Assembly: GCA_963781265.1 (NCBI GenBank)
Contig: CAWAFH010000003.1
Coordinates: forward strand, 186,001 to 250,000
Source of the DNA: WHSW01 sp963781265
GTDB taxonomy: Bacteria; Actinomycetota; Thermoleophilia; Solirubrobacterales; 70-9
DNA: 64,000 nucleotides
Direction of reading: 5' to 3'
Of the stretch, positions 57,250 through 64,000 are shown piece after piece. Every line of letters begins with the position of its first letter. The first letter of the stretch is position 1. Below the pieces are notes generated by a model. The model was not told the DNA's origin and searched no databases. It saw only the letters and a program-made list of their open reading frames with translations. Both the position numbers and the translations under genes were made by a program.

Positions 57250-58214
57250 GCGAGGCCATGCCGCCCGTCGCGGTTGCCGTCGTCTCCTGGAACACCCGCG
57301 AGCTGCTCGGTCGGTGCCTCGAGTCGCTGCGGGCCGACACCGACGCCGGGCTCGCCACGGTCACCGTGGTCGACAACGGGTCCACCGACGGCTCGGCCGA
57401 GCTGGTCGCCGAGCGCTATGGCTGGGCGAAGCTGATCCGGCCCCCGGTCAACCTCGGGTTCGGCGCCGCGGTCAACCTGGTCGCCGAGGGCGCCGCGGGC
57501 CCCTGGGTGGTCGCCGCCAACGCGGACGTCGAGCTCGAGCCGGGCGCGCTCGCGGCGCTCGTCGCGGCCGGCGAGGCCGAGCCCGGCGCCGGGGCGATCG
57601 CGCCGCGGCTGCTGCTCGCGGACGGTTCGACCCAGCACTCGGTGCACGCGTTTCCCTCGATCGGCCTGGCGCTCGCCTTCAACCTCGGCCTCGGTGCGCT
57701 CGCGCCCGGGCTCGGCGACCGGCTCTGCCTCGAGGGCCGCTGGGAGCCGGAGCGACCGCGGCTGGTCGACTGGGCGCACGGGGCGCTCCTGCTGCTGCGC
57801 CGCAACGCCTTCGACGCGGTCGGGGGCTTCGACCCGGCGCAGTGGATGTACGCCGAGGACCTCGACCTCGCCTGGCGGCTGCGCGAGGCGGGGTGGACGA
57901 CCCGCTACGAGCCCGCGGCCCGGGTGCGCCACGAGCTCAGCGCCGCGACCGAGCTCGCCTTCGGCGAGCGGCGCGAGCGCCGCCACATGGAGGCGGCCGA
58001 CGACTGGATGAGCCGCCGGCGCGGCCGGCTCGCGGCGCTCGCGTACGCGGCCATCAACGCCGCCGGCTGCGCGGTGCGGCTCGCGGCCCTGCGCCCGCTC
58101 GCCCGGCGGTCGCCGGCGCGGTACGGGGAGCGCGCAGCGCTCGAGGCCCGTTACCTGCGCCTGCACTCCCGGGCGCTGCGACCGAGCCGCCGACGGCCGG
58201 CGCGCTCGCTCTAG
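57246..58214 (+). CDS. glycosyltransferase family 2 (rhamnosyltransferase-like)
   Basis: A 322-aa GT2: VAVAVVSWNTRELLGRCLESLRAD, VTVVDNGSTDGSAELVAERY, NLGFGAAVNLVAEGAAGPWVVAANADVELEPGAL (ADVE), AFPSIGLALAF, HGALLLLRRNAFDAVGGFDPAQWMYAEDLDLAWRL. It resembles the GT2 at 48404 (both WMYxEDLDL). Coupled to the preceding GT4 by a GTGA overlap; its 3' end overlaps a convergent GT2 by 4 nt. Confidence 0.92.
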   Translation: MSEAMPPVAVAVVSWNTRELLGRCLESLRADTDAGLATVTVVDNGSTDGSAELVAERYGWAKLIRPPVNLGFGAAVNLVAEGAAGPWVVAANADVELEPGALAALVAAGEAEPGAGAIAPRLLLADGSTQHSVHAFPSIGLALAFNLGLGALAPGLGDRLCLEGRWEPERPRLVDWAHGALLLLRRNAFDAVGGFDPAQWMYAEDLDLAWRLREAGWTTRYEPAARVRHELSAATELAFGERRERRHMEAADDWMSRRRGRLAALAYAAINAAGCAVRLAALRPLARRSPARYGERAALEARYLRLHSRALRPSRRRPARSL

Positions 58215-59164
58215 GGCCCCAGCTCGGCGGTCATCGGGCCGCCGGGCGCGCGGGCCTCGGCTCGCTCCCAGGCGTCGAGGAACGCCGGCGCGAGCCGCTG
58301 GCGGTAGTAGAGATCGGCGCTCGCCCAGGCGCGGGCGCCGAGCAGGGGGGTGGAGCGCGGGATGCGGCCGATCAGCACCCGGCCGCGGCCGCTTGCCGGC
58401 GGCACCGCGAGCGCGGCGCTGAAGAGGTTGAAGAAGAAGGGCGGGACGTCCGGGTGCAGGCGGACGAACTCGCGCTCGGCGAACGCGATCCGGCGCACCC
58501 GGCGCTCGTAGAACGCGAGGTCGTATGACCGCAGGTGCTGGGCGACCGCGGCTCGGTTGTAGAGCAGCCGCAGCCCGAGCCCGTCGGCGCGGTAGCCGAG
58601 GTCGAGGTCCTCGTAGCCGTAGGGAAAGTGGACCTCGTCGAAGCCGCCCAGCCGCTCGACGAAGGCCCGCTTGAGGGACACGTTGGCGCTGTAGAGACGC
58701 CCCCAGCCGGCCTCGATTCCCTCGATGTTCGGGTAATCGAACTGGATCCCGTCGTCGAGCCAGCGCATGAACGGGGTCACGTCGACCTCCTCGGCCCAGC
58801 GCACGTGGCCGAGCACCCCGACCTCCTCCGCGGGGTGCTCGGCATGCCAGGCGAGATGCTCGGCGACCCAGCGCGGCTCCGGGATCGTGTCGTTGTCGGC
58901 GAACGCGACCAGCGGCGCGGCGGCAGCGCGCCAGCCCGCGTTGCGGTTCGCCGAGGCGCCCGCCCGTTCGGCGCGCACCACCCGCGCCGGGTATGGCCGC
59001 CCGGCGACGGCGGCGGCGACCGCGCCGGGGTCGGGCTCGGCGACGTCGGCGCCGACGAGCAGCTCGAAGTCGCGGTCGCTCTGGGCGGCGTAGCCGTCGA
59101 GCACCCGCCGCAGCCGCTCGTGGTCGCCGAGGGTCGCGATGACGACGCTGAGCCGTGGGGTCAT
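58211..59164 (-). CDS. glycosyltransferase family 2
   Basis: A 317-aa GT2: LSVVIATLGDHERLRRVLDGYAAQ, ELLVGADVAEPDP in place of DDGS, NRNAGWRAAAAPLVAFADNDTIPEPRWV (DND metal site), SANVSLKRAFVERLGGFDEVHFPYGYEDLDLGYRA. This last block is typical of transferases using a galactose- or GalNAc-like donor, but the sugar is not settled. It closes the cluster on the right, converging with the GT2 at 57246. Confidence 0.9.
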   Translation of the reverse strand: MTPRLSVVIATLGDHERLRRVLDGYAAQSDRDFELLVGADVAEPDPGAVAAAVAGRPYPARVVRAERAGASANRNAGWRAAAAPLVAFADNDTIPEPRWVAEHLAWHAEHPAEEVGVLGHVRWAEEVDVTPFMRWLDDGIQFDYPNIEGIEAGWGRLYSANVSLKRAFVERLGGFDEVHFPYGYEDLDLGYRADGLGLRLLYNRAAVAQHLRSYDLAFYERRVRRIAFAEREFVRLHPDVPPFFFNLFSAALAVPPASGRGRVLIGRIPRSTPLLGARAWASADLYYRQRLAPAFLDAWERAEARAPGGPMTAELGP

Positions 59165-59168
59165 CGGC

Positions 59169-59223
59169 CCGGTCTCGCGATCACCATGCCGTGGGAGGCG
59201 CGCTCGGCGTCGATCGAGACCGG
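59169..59223. repeat. 9-bp inverted repeat upstream of the GT2 gene
   Basis: CCGGTCTCG (59169-59177) and CGAGACCGG (59215-59223) are exact reverse complements 37 nt apart. They lie just upstream of the reverse-strand GT2 ATG in the 218-bp divergent space before hup. Confidence 0.5.
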
Positions 59224-59333
59224 CGCCTGCGCGGCTGGGACGGTCACCGCGCGGATGCTAGCCACGGAGGCCGAGGGTGGGGCCGGGTGAGGAACCGCAC
59301 AACCCGCGTTCTCAAGCCGTCTATGAGCACTGT

Positions 59334-59376
59334 TATGTTGCGCGGCGATCAACGACCCCACGCACAAGCCAGGAGG
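59334..59376 (+). promoter_or_regulatory. extended -10 promoter and ribosome site of hup
   Basis: TGTTATGTT contains an extended -10 (TG-n-TATGTT, hexamer 59334-59339). Transcription would start near 59346, leaving about 37 nt of leader with a full AGGAGG (59371-59376) 6 nt before GTG 59383. Confidence 0.5.
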
Positions 59377-59382
59377 AAGACA

Positions 59383-59658
59383 GTGACCAAGTCCGACTTC
59401 GTCGACAGCATCGCCGACAAGTTCGACAGTAAGAAGGCCGCCGCCGACGCCGTGGACGCGGTCCTCGAGGGGATCTCCGCGACGCTCAAGGGCGGCGGGG
59501 AGATCAGCTTCACCGGCTTCGGCAAGTTCAGCGTCGCCGAGCGCGGCCCTCGCCAGGGCGTCAACCCGCGCACCGGTGAGCGGATCACGATCGCGGGCGG
59601 CAAGGTGCCGAAGTTCTCCGCGGGCGCCGGTCTCAAGTCGACCGTCAAGGGCGGCTAG
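59383..59658 (+). CDS. hup: HU-family DNA-binding protein
   Basis: A 91-aa HU protein: VTKSDFVDSIADKFDSKKAAADAVDAVLEGISATLKGGGEISFTGFGKFSVAERG, then the DNA-binding arm RQGVNPRTGERITIAGGKVPKFSAG and KSTVKGG tail. It bends and compacts DNA. It has one of the strongest ribosome sites in the window, as fits an abundant protein. There is no Lys/Ala-rich C-terminal tail like that of mycobacterial HupB. Confidence 0.97.
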   Translation: MTKSDFVDSIADKFDSKKAAADAVDAVLEGISATLKGGGEISFTGFGKFSVAERGPRQGVNPRTGERITIAGGKVPKFSAGAGLKSTVKGG

Positions 59659-59665
59659 GGACACC

Positions 59666-60553
59666 CTGGCCGCACCGTTCGCCGACCGGCTCGCGGCGCT
59701 CGTTGCAGAGCGCCGCAGCCAGGTCTGCCTCGGACTCGACCCGGATCCGTCCGGGCTCGAGCCGCAGCCCCGGCCGGGCGTTGAGCCCGCCGAGGCTGCG
59801 GCCGAGGCGGTCGCCGCCCACTGCCGGGCGGTGATCGAGGCCACCGCGCCGTACTGCGTCGCGGTGAAGCCGCAACTCGCCTGCTTCGAGCGCCTCGGCG
59901 CTCCGGGCTGGGCGGCGCTCGCCGAGGTGGTCGCCGCGTCCCGGGAGGCCGGCCTGCTGGTCGTCGCCGACGGCAAGCGCGGCGACGTCCCGGTGAGCGC
60001 TCGCGCCTACGGGCAGGCGATGTTCGGCTCGATCGAGACCCCGTGGGGCGAGGTCGGCGGCCTCGGTGCCGATGCGGCGACCGTCAACCCGCTGATGGGC
60101 GCCGACGCGCTCGAGCCGCTCGTCGAGGCGGCCGCGGCGGCGGGTGGCGGGCTGTTCGCCCTGGTTCGCACCTCGAACCCGGGCGCCGCCGACGTCCTCG
60201 ACCTCGAGACCGAGGCCGGGCCGCTCCACGAGCGGCTCGCCGCGCTCGTCGCCTCGCTGGCGCCGCAGCTGGCGGGCGCAGGACGCCTCAGCGGCATGGG
60301 AGCGGTGGTCGGAGCGACCGAGCCGCGCCATCTGGGGCGGCTGCGCGAGCTGATGCCGGCGGCGATCTTCCTCACCCCGGGGGTTGGAGCTCAGGGCGGC
60401 GCCGCGGCCGATCTGGCGCCGGCGTTCTCGGCCGACCCGGCCTCGGTCCTGGTTCCGGCCTCGCGCTCGATCGCGGGGGCCGCCGACCCAGCCGCGGCGG
60501 CCGCGGAGCTCCGCGACCAGGTCTGGGCCGCTTCGCAAAGCGCCGCCCGCTAG
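59666..60553 (+). CDS. pyrF: orotidine-5'-phosphate decarboxylase (type 2)
   Basis: PyrF makes UMP from OMP. The 295-aa protein has RLAALVAERRSQVCLGLDPDP, YCVAVKPQLACFERLG, VVADGKRGDVPVSARAYGQAMFG (catalytic D-K) and FLTPGVGAQGG, the actinobacterial/mycobacterial type. No ATG, GTG or TTG is in frame between the hup stop and the conserved N-terminus; CTG 59666 lies 7 nt after the hup stop with AGGGA just before it, and gives the expected N-terminus (LAAPFADRL). It is followed after 50 nt by a LysM gene. Confidence 0.93.
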   Translation: MAAPFADRLAALVAERRSQVCLGLDPDPSGLEPQPRPGVEPAEAAAEAVAAHCRAVIEATAPYCVAVKPQLACFERLGAPGWAALAEVVAASREAGLLVVADGKRGDVPVSARAYGQAMFGSIETPWGEVGGLGADAATVNPLMGADALEPLVEAAAAAGGGLFALVRTSNPGAADVLDLETEAGPLHERLAALVASLAPQLAGAGRLSGMGAVVGATEPRHLGRLRELMPAAIFLTPGVGAQGGAAADLAPAFSADPASVLVPASRSIAGAADPAAAAAELRDQVWAASQSAAR

Positions 60554-60603
60554 CCGCGTGCCACCGTCCTCGCGGCCAGCGACCGCCTACGATTCCGCTC
60601 CTC

Positions 60604-60981
60604 ATGGCCGGGCCGAGCGACGATCGCAAGCCGAGGAGCTGGACCGCGCGGGTGCTCGCGCCCGTCCTACTGGTGGTCGTCGCCGCCGCGATCGTGCTGA
60701 TCGTCAGCGGCTCGCTGAAGGGCGACGACGACTCCGGCGACGACGGCGGCGGCGGCAAGCAATCGGCGAGCGGCGGCTGTCCCGGTGGCTCCGAGGACGC
60801 GATCAAGAACGGCTATTACGTGGTCCAGGAGGGCGACAACTTCACGACGATCGCCGAGCAGACCTGCATCCCCGAGGAGCGCCTGCAGCAGCTCAACCCG
60901 AACCTCGACCCCTTCGGCCTCCAGGTGCAGAACTGCGTCGACCTCGTCCCCGACGGTTGCAAGAAGCTCGCCGGCGGCTGA
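60604..60981 (+). CDS. LysM-domain membrane-anchored protein
   Basis: A 125-aa protein with a basic N-terminus, one membrane span (about 16-38, VLAPVLLVVVAAAIVLIV), a Gly/Asp-rich linker (DDDSGDDGGGG) and a LysM domain (YVVQEGDNFTTIAEQTCIPEERLQQLNPNLDP) carrying cysteines that may pair (CPGG, TCIP, NCVDLVPDGC). LysM binds peptidoglycan. The stop overlaps the next gene, a DD-carboxypeptidase, so the two may act together at the wall. Confidence 0.88.
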   Translation: MAGPSDDRKPRSWTARVLAPVLLVVVAAAIVLIVSGSLKGDDDSGDDGGGGKQSASGGCPGGSEDAIKNGYYVVQEGDNFTTIAEQTCIPEERLQQLNPNLDPFGLQVQNCVDLVPDGCKKLAGG

Positions 60982-62165
60982 GCGCCGCGGCGCTCGCGGT
61001 CGCGGCGCTGCTCGTCCTCGCCGCCCCGGGCCCGGCGCTCGCGGCGCCGCCCCACGACCTCCCGGCGAGCGCCTGGATCCTGGTCGACGCCGACGACGGC
61101 GAGGTGCTCGCCGCCCATCACGCCGAGCGCTCCCTCTCGATCGCCTCGACCACGAAGCTGATGACCGCGTACGTCGCCCGGCGCGAGCTGAAGCTGGACG
61201 AGACCGTCGTCGCACCGCCGTACGACGCGCTGGCGGCCGAGTCCCTGCTCGGCCTGCGAGCGGGCGAGCGGATCAAGGCGCGGGACCTGCTGTACGGCTT
61301 GCTGCTGGTCTCCGGCAACGATGCCGCCGAGGCGCTCGCGCAGGCCGCGGCGGGCTCCGAGGATGCCTTCGTCGCCGAGATGAATCGCGCCGCGCGCCGG
61401 CTCGGGCTCCGCGACACCTCGTATGCGAATCCGATCGGGCTCGACGAGGCGGGCAACTACTCGAGCGCCGAGGACCTCGTCGCGCTCGCGATCGAACTGC
61501 GCAAGGACAAGCTCTTCAGGACGATCTTCGACACCGCCTCGACCACGATCGAGAGCGGCGATCACCCGCGCAGCCTCGTCAACCGCAACGTGCTCGTGCA
61601 GACGGTCCCGTATGTGAACGGGGTCAAGACCGGGTACACGCTCGACGCCGGCAATGTCCTGGTCGGCTCGGGCGAGCAGCAGGGGGTCGAGCTCGTCTCC
61701 GCCGTGCTCGGGGCGCCGAGCGAGTCCGAGCGCGACGCGGCGACGATGTCGCTGCTCGACTACGGCTTCTCGCTCTACAAGCGCCGCACACCGGTGCGCG
61801 CCGGCAAGCCGCTGGCCGAGGTCGCGATCGCCGACCGAGACGCGACGGTCGAGCTCGCCGCCCCCCAGGATCTCCGGGTCACGGTCCGCTCGGGTCAGCA
61901 GCTGGACACCCGAGTCGAGGCGCCGGCCGAGGTCGACGGGCCGGTCGCCCGCGGTGACCGGCTCGGCACCGTTGTCGTCACGATCGACGGGGAGCCCGCC
62001 GCGCGGGCGCCGCTGAAGGCGACGTCGTCGGCCGCCGCCGCGACCCTGGTCGAGCGCTACGACGCCGCGGTCCCGGGGCCGCGGGCGCTCGCCTGGCTGC
62101 TCGCGGTGGTCGTCCTCGCCGCGATCGGGATCGGCGCGATCGCGGTGTGGGACCGGCGCCGTTGA
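60978..62165 (+). CDS. D-alanyl-D-alanine carboxypeptidase (DacA/PBP5 type)
   Basis: The 395-aa protein begins with a hydrophobic signal (LSAAALAVAALLVLAAPGPALA), then the S11 peptidase motifs SIASTTKLMTAYV (SxxK), SGNDAAEAL (SxN) and NGVKTGYT (KTG), a C-terminal beta domain and a final membrane helix (LAWLLAVVVLAAIGIGAIAV). It trims the terminal D-Ala of peptidoglycan stems. The only start that keeps the signal is CTG 60978, overlapping the LysM stop as CTGA. Confidence 0.92.
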   Translation: MSAAALAVAALLVLAAPGPALAAPPHDLPASAWILVDADDGEVLAAHHAERSLSIASTTKLMTAYVARRELKLDETVVAPPYDALAAESLLGLRAGERIKARDLLYGLLLVSGNDAAEALAQAAAGSEDAFVAEMNRAARRLGLRDTSYANPIGLDEAGNYSSAEDLVALAIELRKDKLFRTIFDTASTTIESGDHPRSLVNRNVLVQTVPYVNGVKTGYTLDAGNVLVGSGEQQGVELVSAVLGAPSESERDAATMSLLDYGFSLYKRRTPVRAGKPLAEVAIADRDATVELAAPQDLRVTVRSGQQLDTRVEAPAEVDGPVARGDRLGTVVVTIDGEPAARAPLKATSSAAAATLVERYDAAVPGPRALAWLLAVVVLAAIGIGAIAVWDRRR

Positions 62166-63208
62166 TCGGCGCCCCGCGCTTCTACGCCGAGCGGCTCGGC
62201 CCCGGGTTCGTCGACCATGCCGAGCTGCTCGCGGCGCGCATCCCGCGCCCGCTGGCGGCCGTCGCCGCCCGCTTCGCCGCCGCCCGGGGGATCGCGCTCG
62301 GGCTGCTCGCCCGCCGCGGCGACCGGGTCGCGGTGATCCGGCGCGAGCGCGGCGCGCTTGCCGCGCTGGCCGTCTGCGCGCTGCCGCCGGCTCGCCCGCG
62401 CCTGTTCGTCCTCGAGTTGCTGCGCCGCCCGACCCCGGGCACGGCGCCGCGCCGGCTCGCCCACGCGGTATGGGTGGCGCTGATCGAGCGCCCGGCGCTG
62501 CGCCGTGGGATGCGCGCCGGTCAGGTGATGACCGAGTGGGAGCGGCGCGAGTACGCGGCCGCGCTGCGGCTCGAGCCCGCGCGGCTCGCGCTCGTCCCCT
62601 GGGCGTGGCGCGAGGGCGGCGACCGCGAGCCGGTCGCGATCGAGCCCGGCTCGCGAGCCGTCTTCAGCTCGGGGCGGGCCGGCTGCGACTGGGAGACCCT
62701 GTTCGCCGCCGCCGCCGGGCGCGACTGGGGGCTGACGGCGATCTGCTCGCGCCCCGACGCCGAGCGGGTGCGGGCGCTCGCGGCGCCGAGCGGCGCGACG
62801 GTCGAGGTCGAGGTCGACTGGGATCGCCACGACCGCGCCCTGCGCGCCGCCGCGGTCGACGTGATCGCGCTCGCCGACCGCGGCCCGAGCGCCGGCCAGG
62901 TGCGCTTGATGGCGGCGGTCGAGGCCGGGGTGCCGGTGGTGGTCTCGGACGTTCGCGCACTCGACGGCTACGCGGTCGCCGGCGAGACCGCGGAGCTGGT
63001 GCCGGCCGGGGATCCGCGCGCGCTCGGCGACCGCGTCGACGCGCTGCTCGCCGATCCGGCCCGGCGGCTGCGCCTGCGCGACGCGGCGCGCGCCCGCGCG
63101 GACGCCTGGACCTACCGCGAGTACTTCGCCCGGCTGCGCGAGCTGATCGAGGCCGATCCCGGCGCGAACCGGGCGGGCGCCTCTCCGAGCCGTCCTCACC
63201 CCCGTTGA
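62162..63208 (+). CDS. glycosyltransferase-like protein (GT-B, divergent)
   Basis: A 348-aa protein. The C-terminal half has GT-B features: RAVFSSGRAGCDWETLF, then ALADRGPSAGQVRLMAAVEAGVPVVVSDVRALDGY and LVPAGDPRALGDRVDALLADP, which match the donor-binding end of GT4 enzymes. The N-terminal half (GAPRFYAERLGPGFVDHAELLAARIP onward) is not one I recognise. TTG 62162 overlaps the carboxypeptidase stop (TTGA); GTG 62147 is an alternative. Being coupled to wall genes suggests a wall-glycan or surface role. Confidence 0.7.
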   Translation: MIGAPRFYAERLGPGFVDHAELLAARIPRPLAAVAARFAAARGIALGLLARRGDRVAVIRRERGALAALAVCALPPARPRLFVLELLRRPTPGTAPRRLAHAVWVALIERPALRRGMRAGQVMTEWERREYAAALRLEPARLALVPWAWREGGDREPVAIEPGSRAVFSSGRAGCDWETLFAAAAGRDWGLTAICSRPDAERVRALAAPSGATVEVEVDWDRHDRALRAAAVDVIALADRGPSAGQVRLMAAVEAGVPVVVSDVRALDGYAVAGETAELVPAGDPRALGDRVDALLADPARRLRLRDAARARADAWTYREYFARLRELIEADPGANRAGASPSRPHPR

Positions 63209-63269
63209 CGAGGACCTCGCCGCGCCGTGGCGGCCGCCGAGAAAGCGGTTAGCCTGTCTGCGAGCGCGA

Positions 63270-64000
63270 GTGATTCTCACCGTCACCCTCAACGCCGCGA
63301 TCGACCGCACGGTCGCCGTCCCGAACTTTCGGCTCGGCCAACGCCATCGAGCGGTCGAGGCGCGGACCATGGCGGGCGGCAAGGGCGTCAACGTCGCCCG
63401 CGCCCTGCGCCTGCTCGGCCGGCCCGTGATCGCCGCCGGGATGGCCGGGGGCGCCTCGGGCACCCGGCTGCTCGACGAGCTGCGCAACGAGTCGGTGTTG
63501 ACCGCGTTCACGCGGATCGGCGGTGAGACCCGCACCAACCTCGCGGTGATCGACCCGACCACCGGCGAGCAGACCGAGATCAACGACCGCGGCCCGGAGA
63601 TCGCCGCGGCCGAGATCGAGCACTTCATCGAGCGGCTGCTCTACCTCGCTCAGGGGGCGCGCGTCTGCGTGCTCGCCGGCAGCATCCCGCCGGGAACCGA
63701 CGAGGACGTCTACGGGCGCCTGATCGCGGAGCTGCGCGGCCTCGGCGTGGCCACCGTGCTCGACACCGACGGCGAGCAGATGCGGACCGCGCTGCGGGCC
63801 GAGCCGACGGTCGTCGCCCCGAACGTGGGTGAGGCCGAGGAGGCGGTCGGCCACGAGTTCAACGACGCCGACGACCTCGCCCTCGGGCTCACCGGCCTGA
63901 TCGAGATGGGGGCCGGGGAGGCGATCATCACGTCCGAGGACGGCTGCGTCGCGGTCGTCGGCGACGGGGCCGAGCGCCGCCGCTACGAGGTCCGCATCGA
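63270..64000 (+). CDS. PfkB-family 1-phosphofructokinase-like sugar kinase (3' end outside window)
   Basis: The visible 243 residues read MILTVTLNAAIDRTVAVPNFRLGQ, then AGGKGVNVARALRLLG (first PfkB signature), GETRTNLAVIDPTTGEQTEINDRGPEI, VLAGSIPPGTDEDVYGRLIAELRG and VVAPNVGEAEEAVGHE. This is the 1-phosphofructokinase/tagatose-6-phosphate kinase branch. The second signature (DTxGAGD) lies beyond the window. GTG 63270 follows a gap of 61 nt; no fructose PTS genes are visible. Confidence 0.92.
   Translation, partial: MILTVTLNAAIDRTVAVPNFRLGQRHRAVEARTMAGGKGVNVARALRLLGRPVIAAGMAGGASGTRLLDELRNESVLTAFTRIGGETRTNLAVIDPTTGEQTEINDRGPEIAAAEIEHFIERLLYLAQGARVCVLAGSIPPGTDEDVYGRLIAELRGLGVATVLDTDGEQMRTALRAEPTVVAPNVGEAEEAVGHEFNDADDLALGLTGLIEMGAGEAIITSEDGCVAVVGDGAERRRYEVRI

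Noticed and set aside
48404..59164. The GT cluster as a complete capsule or O-antigen locus, or a secondary-metabolite cluster.
   Set aside because: No polymerase, flippase, chain-length or NRPS/PKS genes are visible in the window, and the GTs are split over both strands around argS.
1..64000. CRISPR arrays, insertion sequences, integrases or phage genes.
   Set aside because: No regularly spaced repeats, transposase motifs or terminal inverted repeats were seen; composition is uniform.

Overview
The window is a contiguous, very GC-rich piece of an actinobacterial chromosome. Gene content and order point to the class Thermoleophilia (Solirubrobacterales/Gaiellales-like); this is inferred, not tested by a database search. 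The clues are a CarD-DisA-IspD/F-CysS-RlmB-SigH block resembling the Bacillus order, an actinobacterial-type PyrF, RskA-like anti-sigma logic, and many leaderless transcripts with TAnnnT -10 boxes. Genes are packed on both strands with short gaps. There are no rRNAs, insertion sequences, prophage genes or CRISPR arrays, and only one tRNA.

Layout. 1-13.4 kb: radA (5' cut by the window), disA, carD, ispD, a DUF389 membrane protein with a tiny partner, a PHP phosphoesterase, ispF, an acyl-CoA ligase, a reverse-strand lipid operon (SCP2/hydrolase, acyltransferase, SRPBCC), cysS, rlmB, sigH and tRNA-Thr. 13.4-24.8 kb: an iron-dependent dehydrogenase, a cupin, a PlsC-GpsA fusion, two ECF sigma modules, a rhomboid protease, a periplasmic-binding-like protein, pterin dehydratase, wecB and a PhoU-like protein. 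24.8-28 kb: a small Tad-type locus (two TadE-like proteins) ending in a 653-residue protein that joins a degenerate P-loop-like region, a TadG-like anchor, a DD-carboxypeptidase domain and a lytic transglycosylase domain. 28-38.6 kb: MaoC, MBL hydrolase, cupredoxin lipoprotein, enoyl-CoA hydratase, uvrC, rapZ, three glycosyltransferases and an ABC exporter. 38.6-44.5 kb: gap-pgk-tpiA-gpmI (lower glycolysis) and tgt. 44.5-48.4 kb: Ser/Thr kinase with a Thr-rich lipoprotein, phosphoesterase, M48 peptidase. 48.4-59.2 kb: a glycosyltransferase cluster of eight GTs plus an epimerase, with argS inside. 59.3-64 kb: HU, pyrF, a LysM protein, a DacA-type carboxypeptidase, another glycosyltransferase and pfkB (3' cut by the window).

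Regulation. About twenty genes have a TAnnnT hexamer ending 6-8 nt before the start codon and no Shine-Dalgarno sequence, the classic leaderless arrangement. At four divergent pairs the same few bases serve as -10 in both directions. In three places the stop codon of one gene is also the first half of the -10 of the next. Several genes (ispD, rlmB, pyrF, dacA, possibly carD) have no ATG/GTG/TTG where homology needs the start. Two genes (an epimerase and a GT4) carry frameshifts that fit loss of a GC dinucleotide in CG runs, so some of these oddities could be assembly errors.
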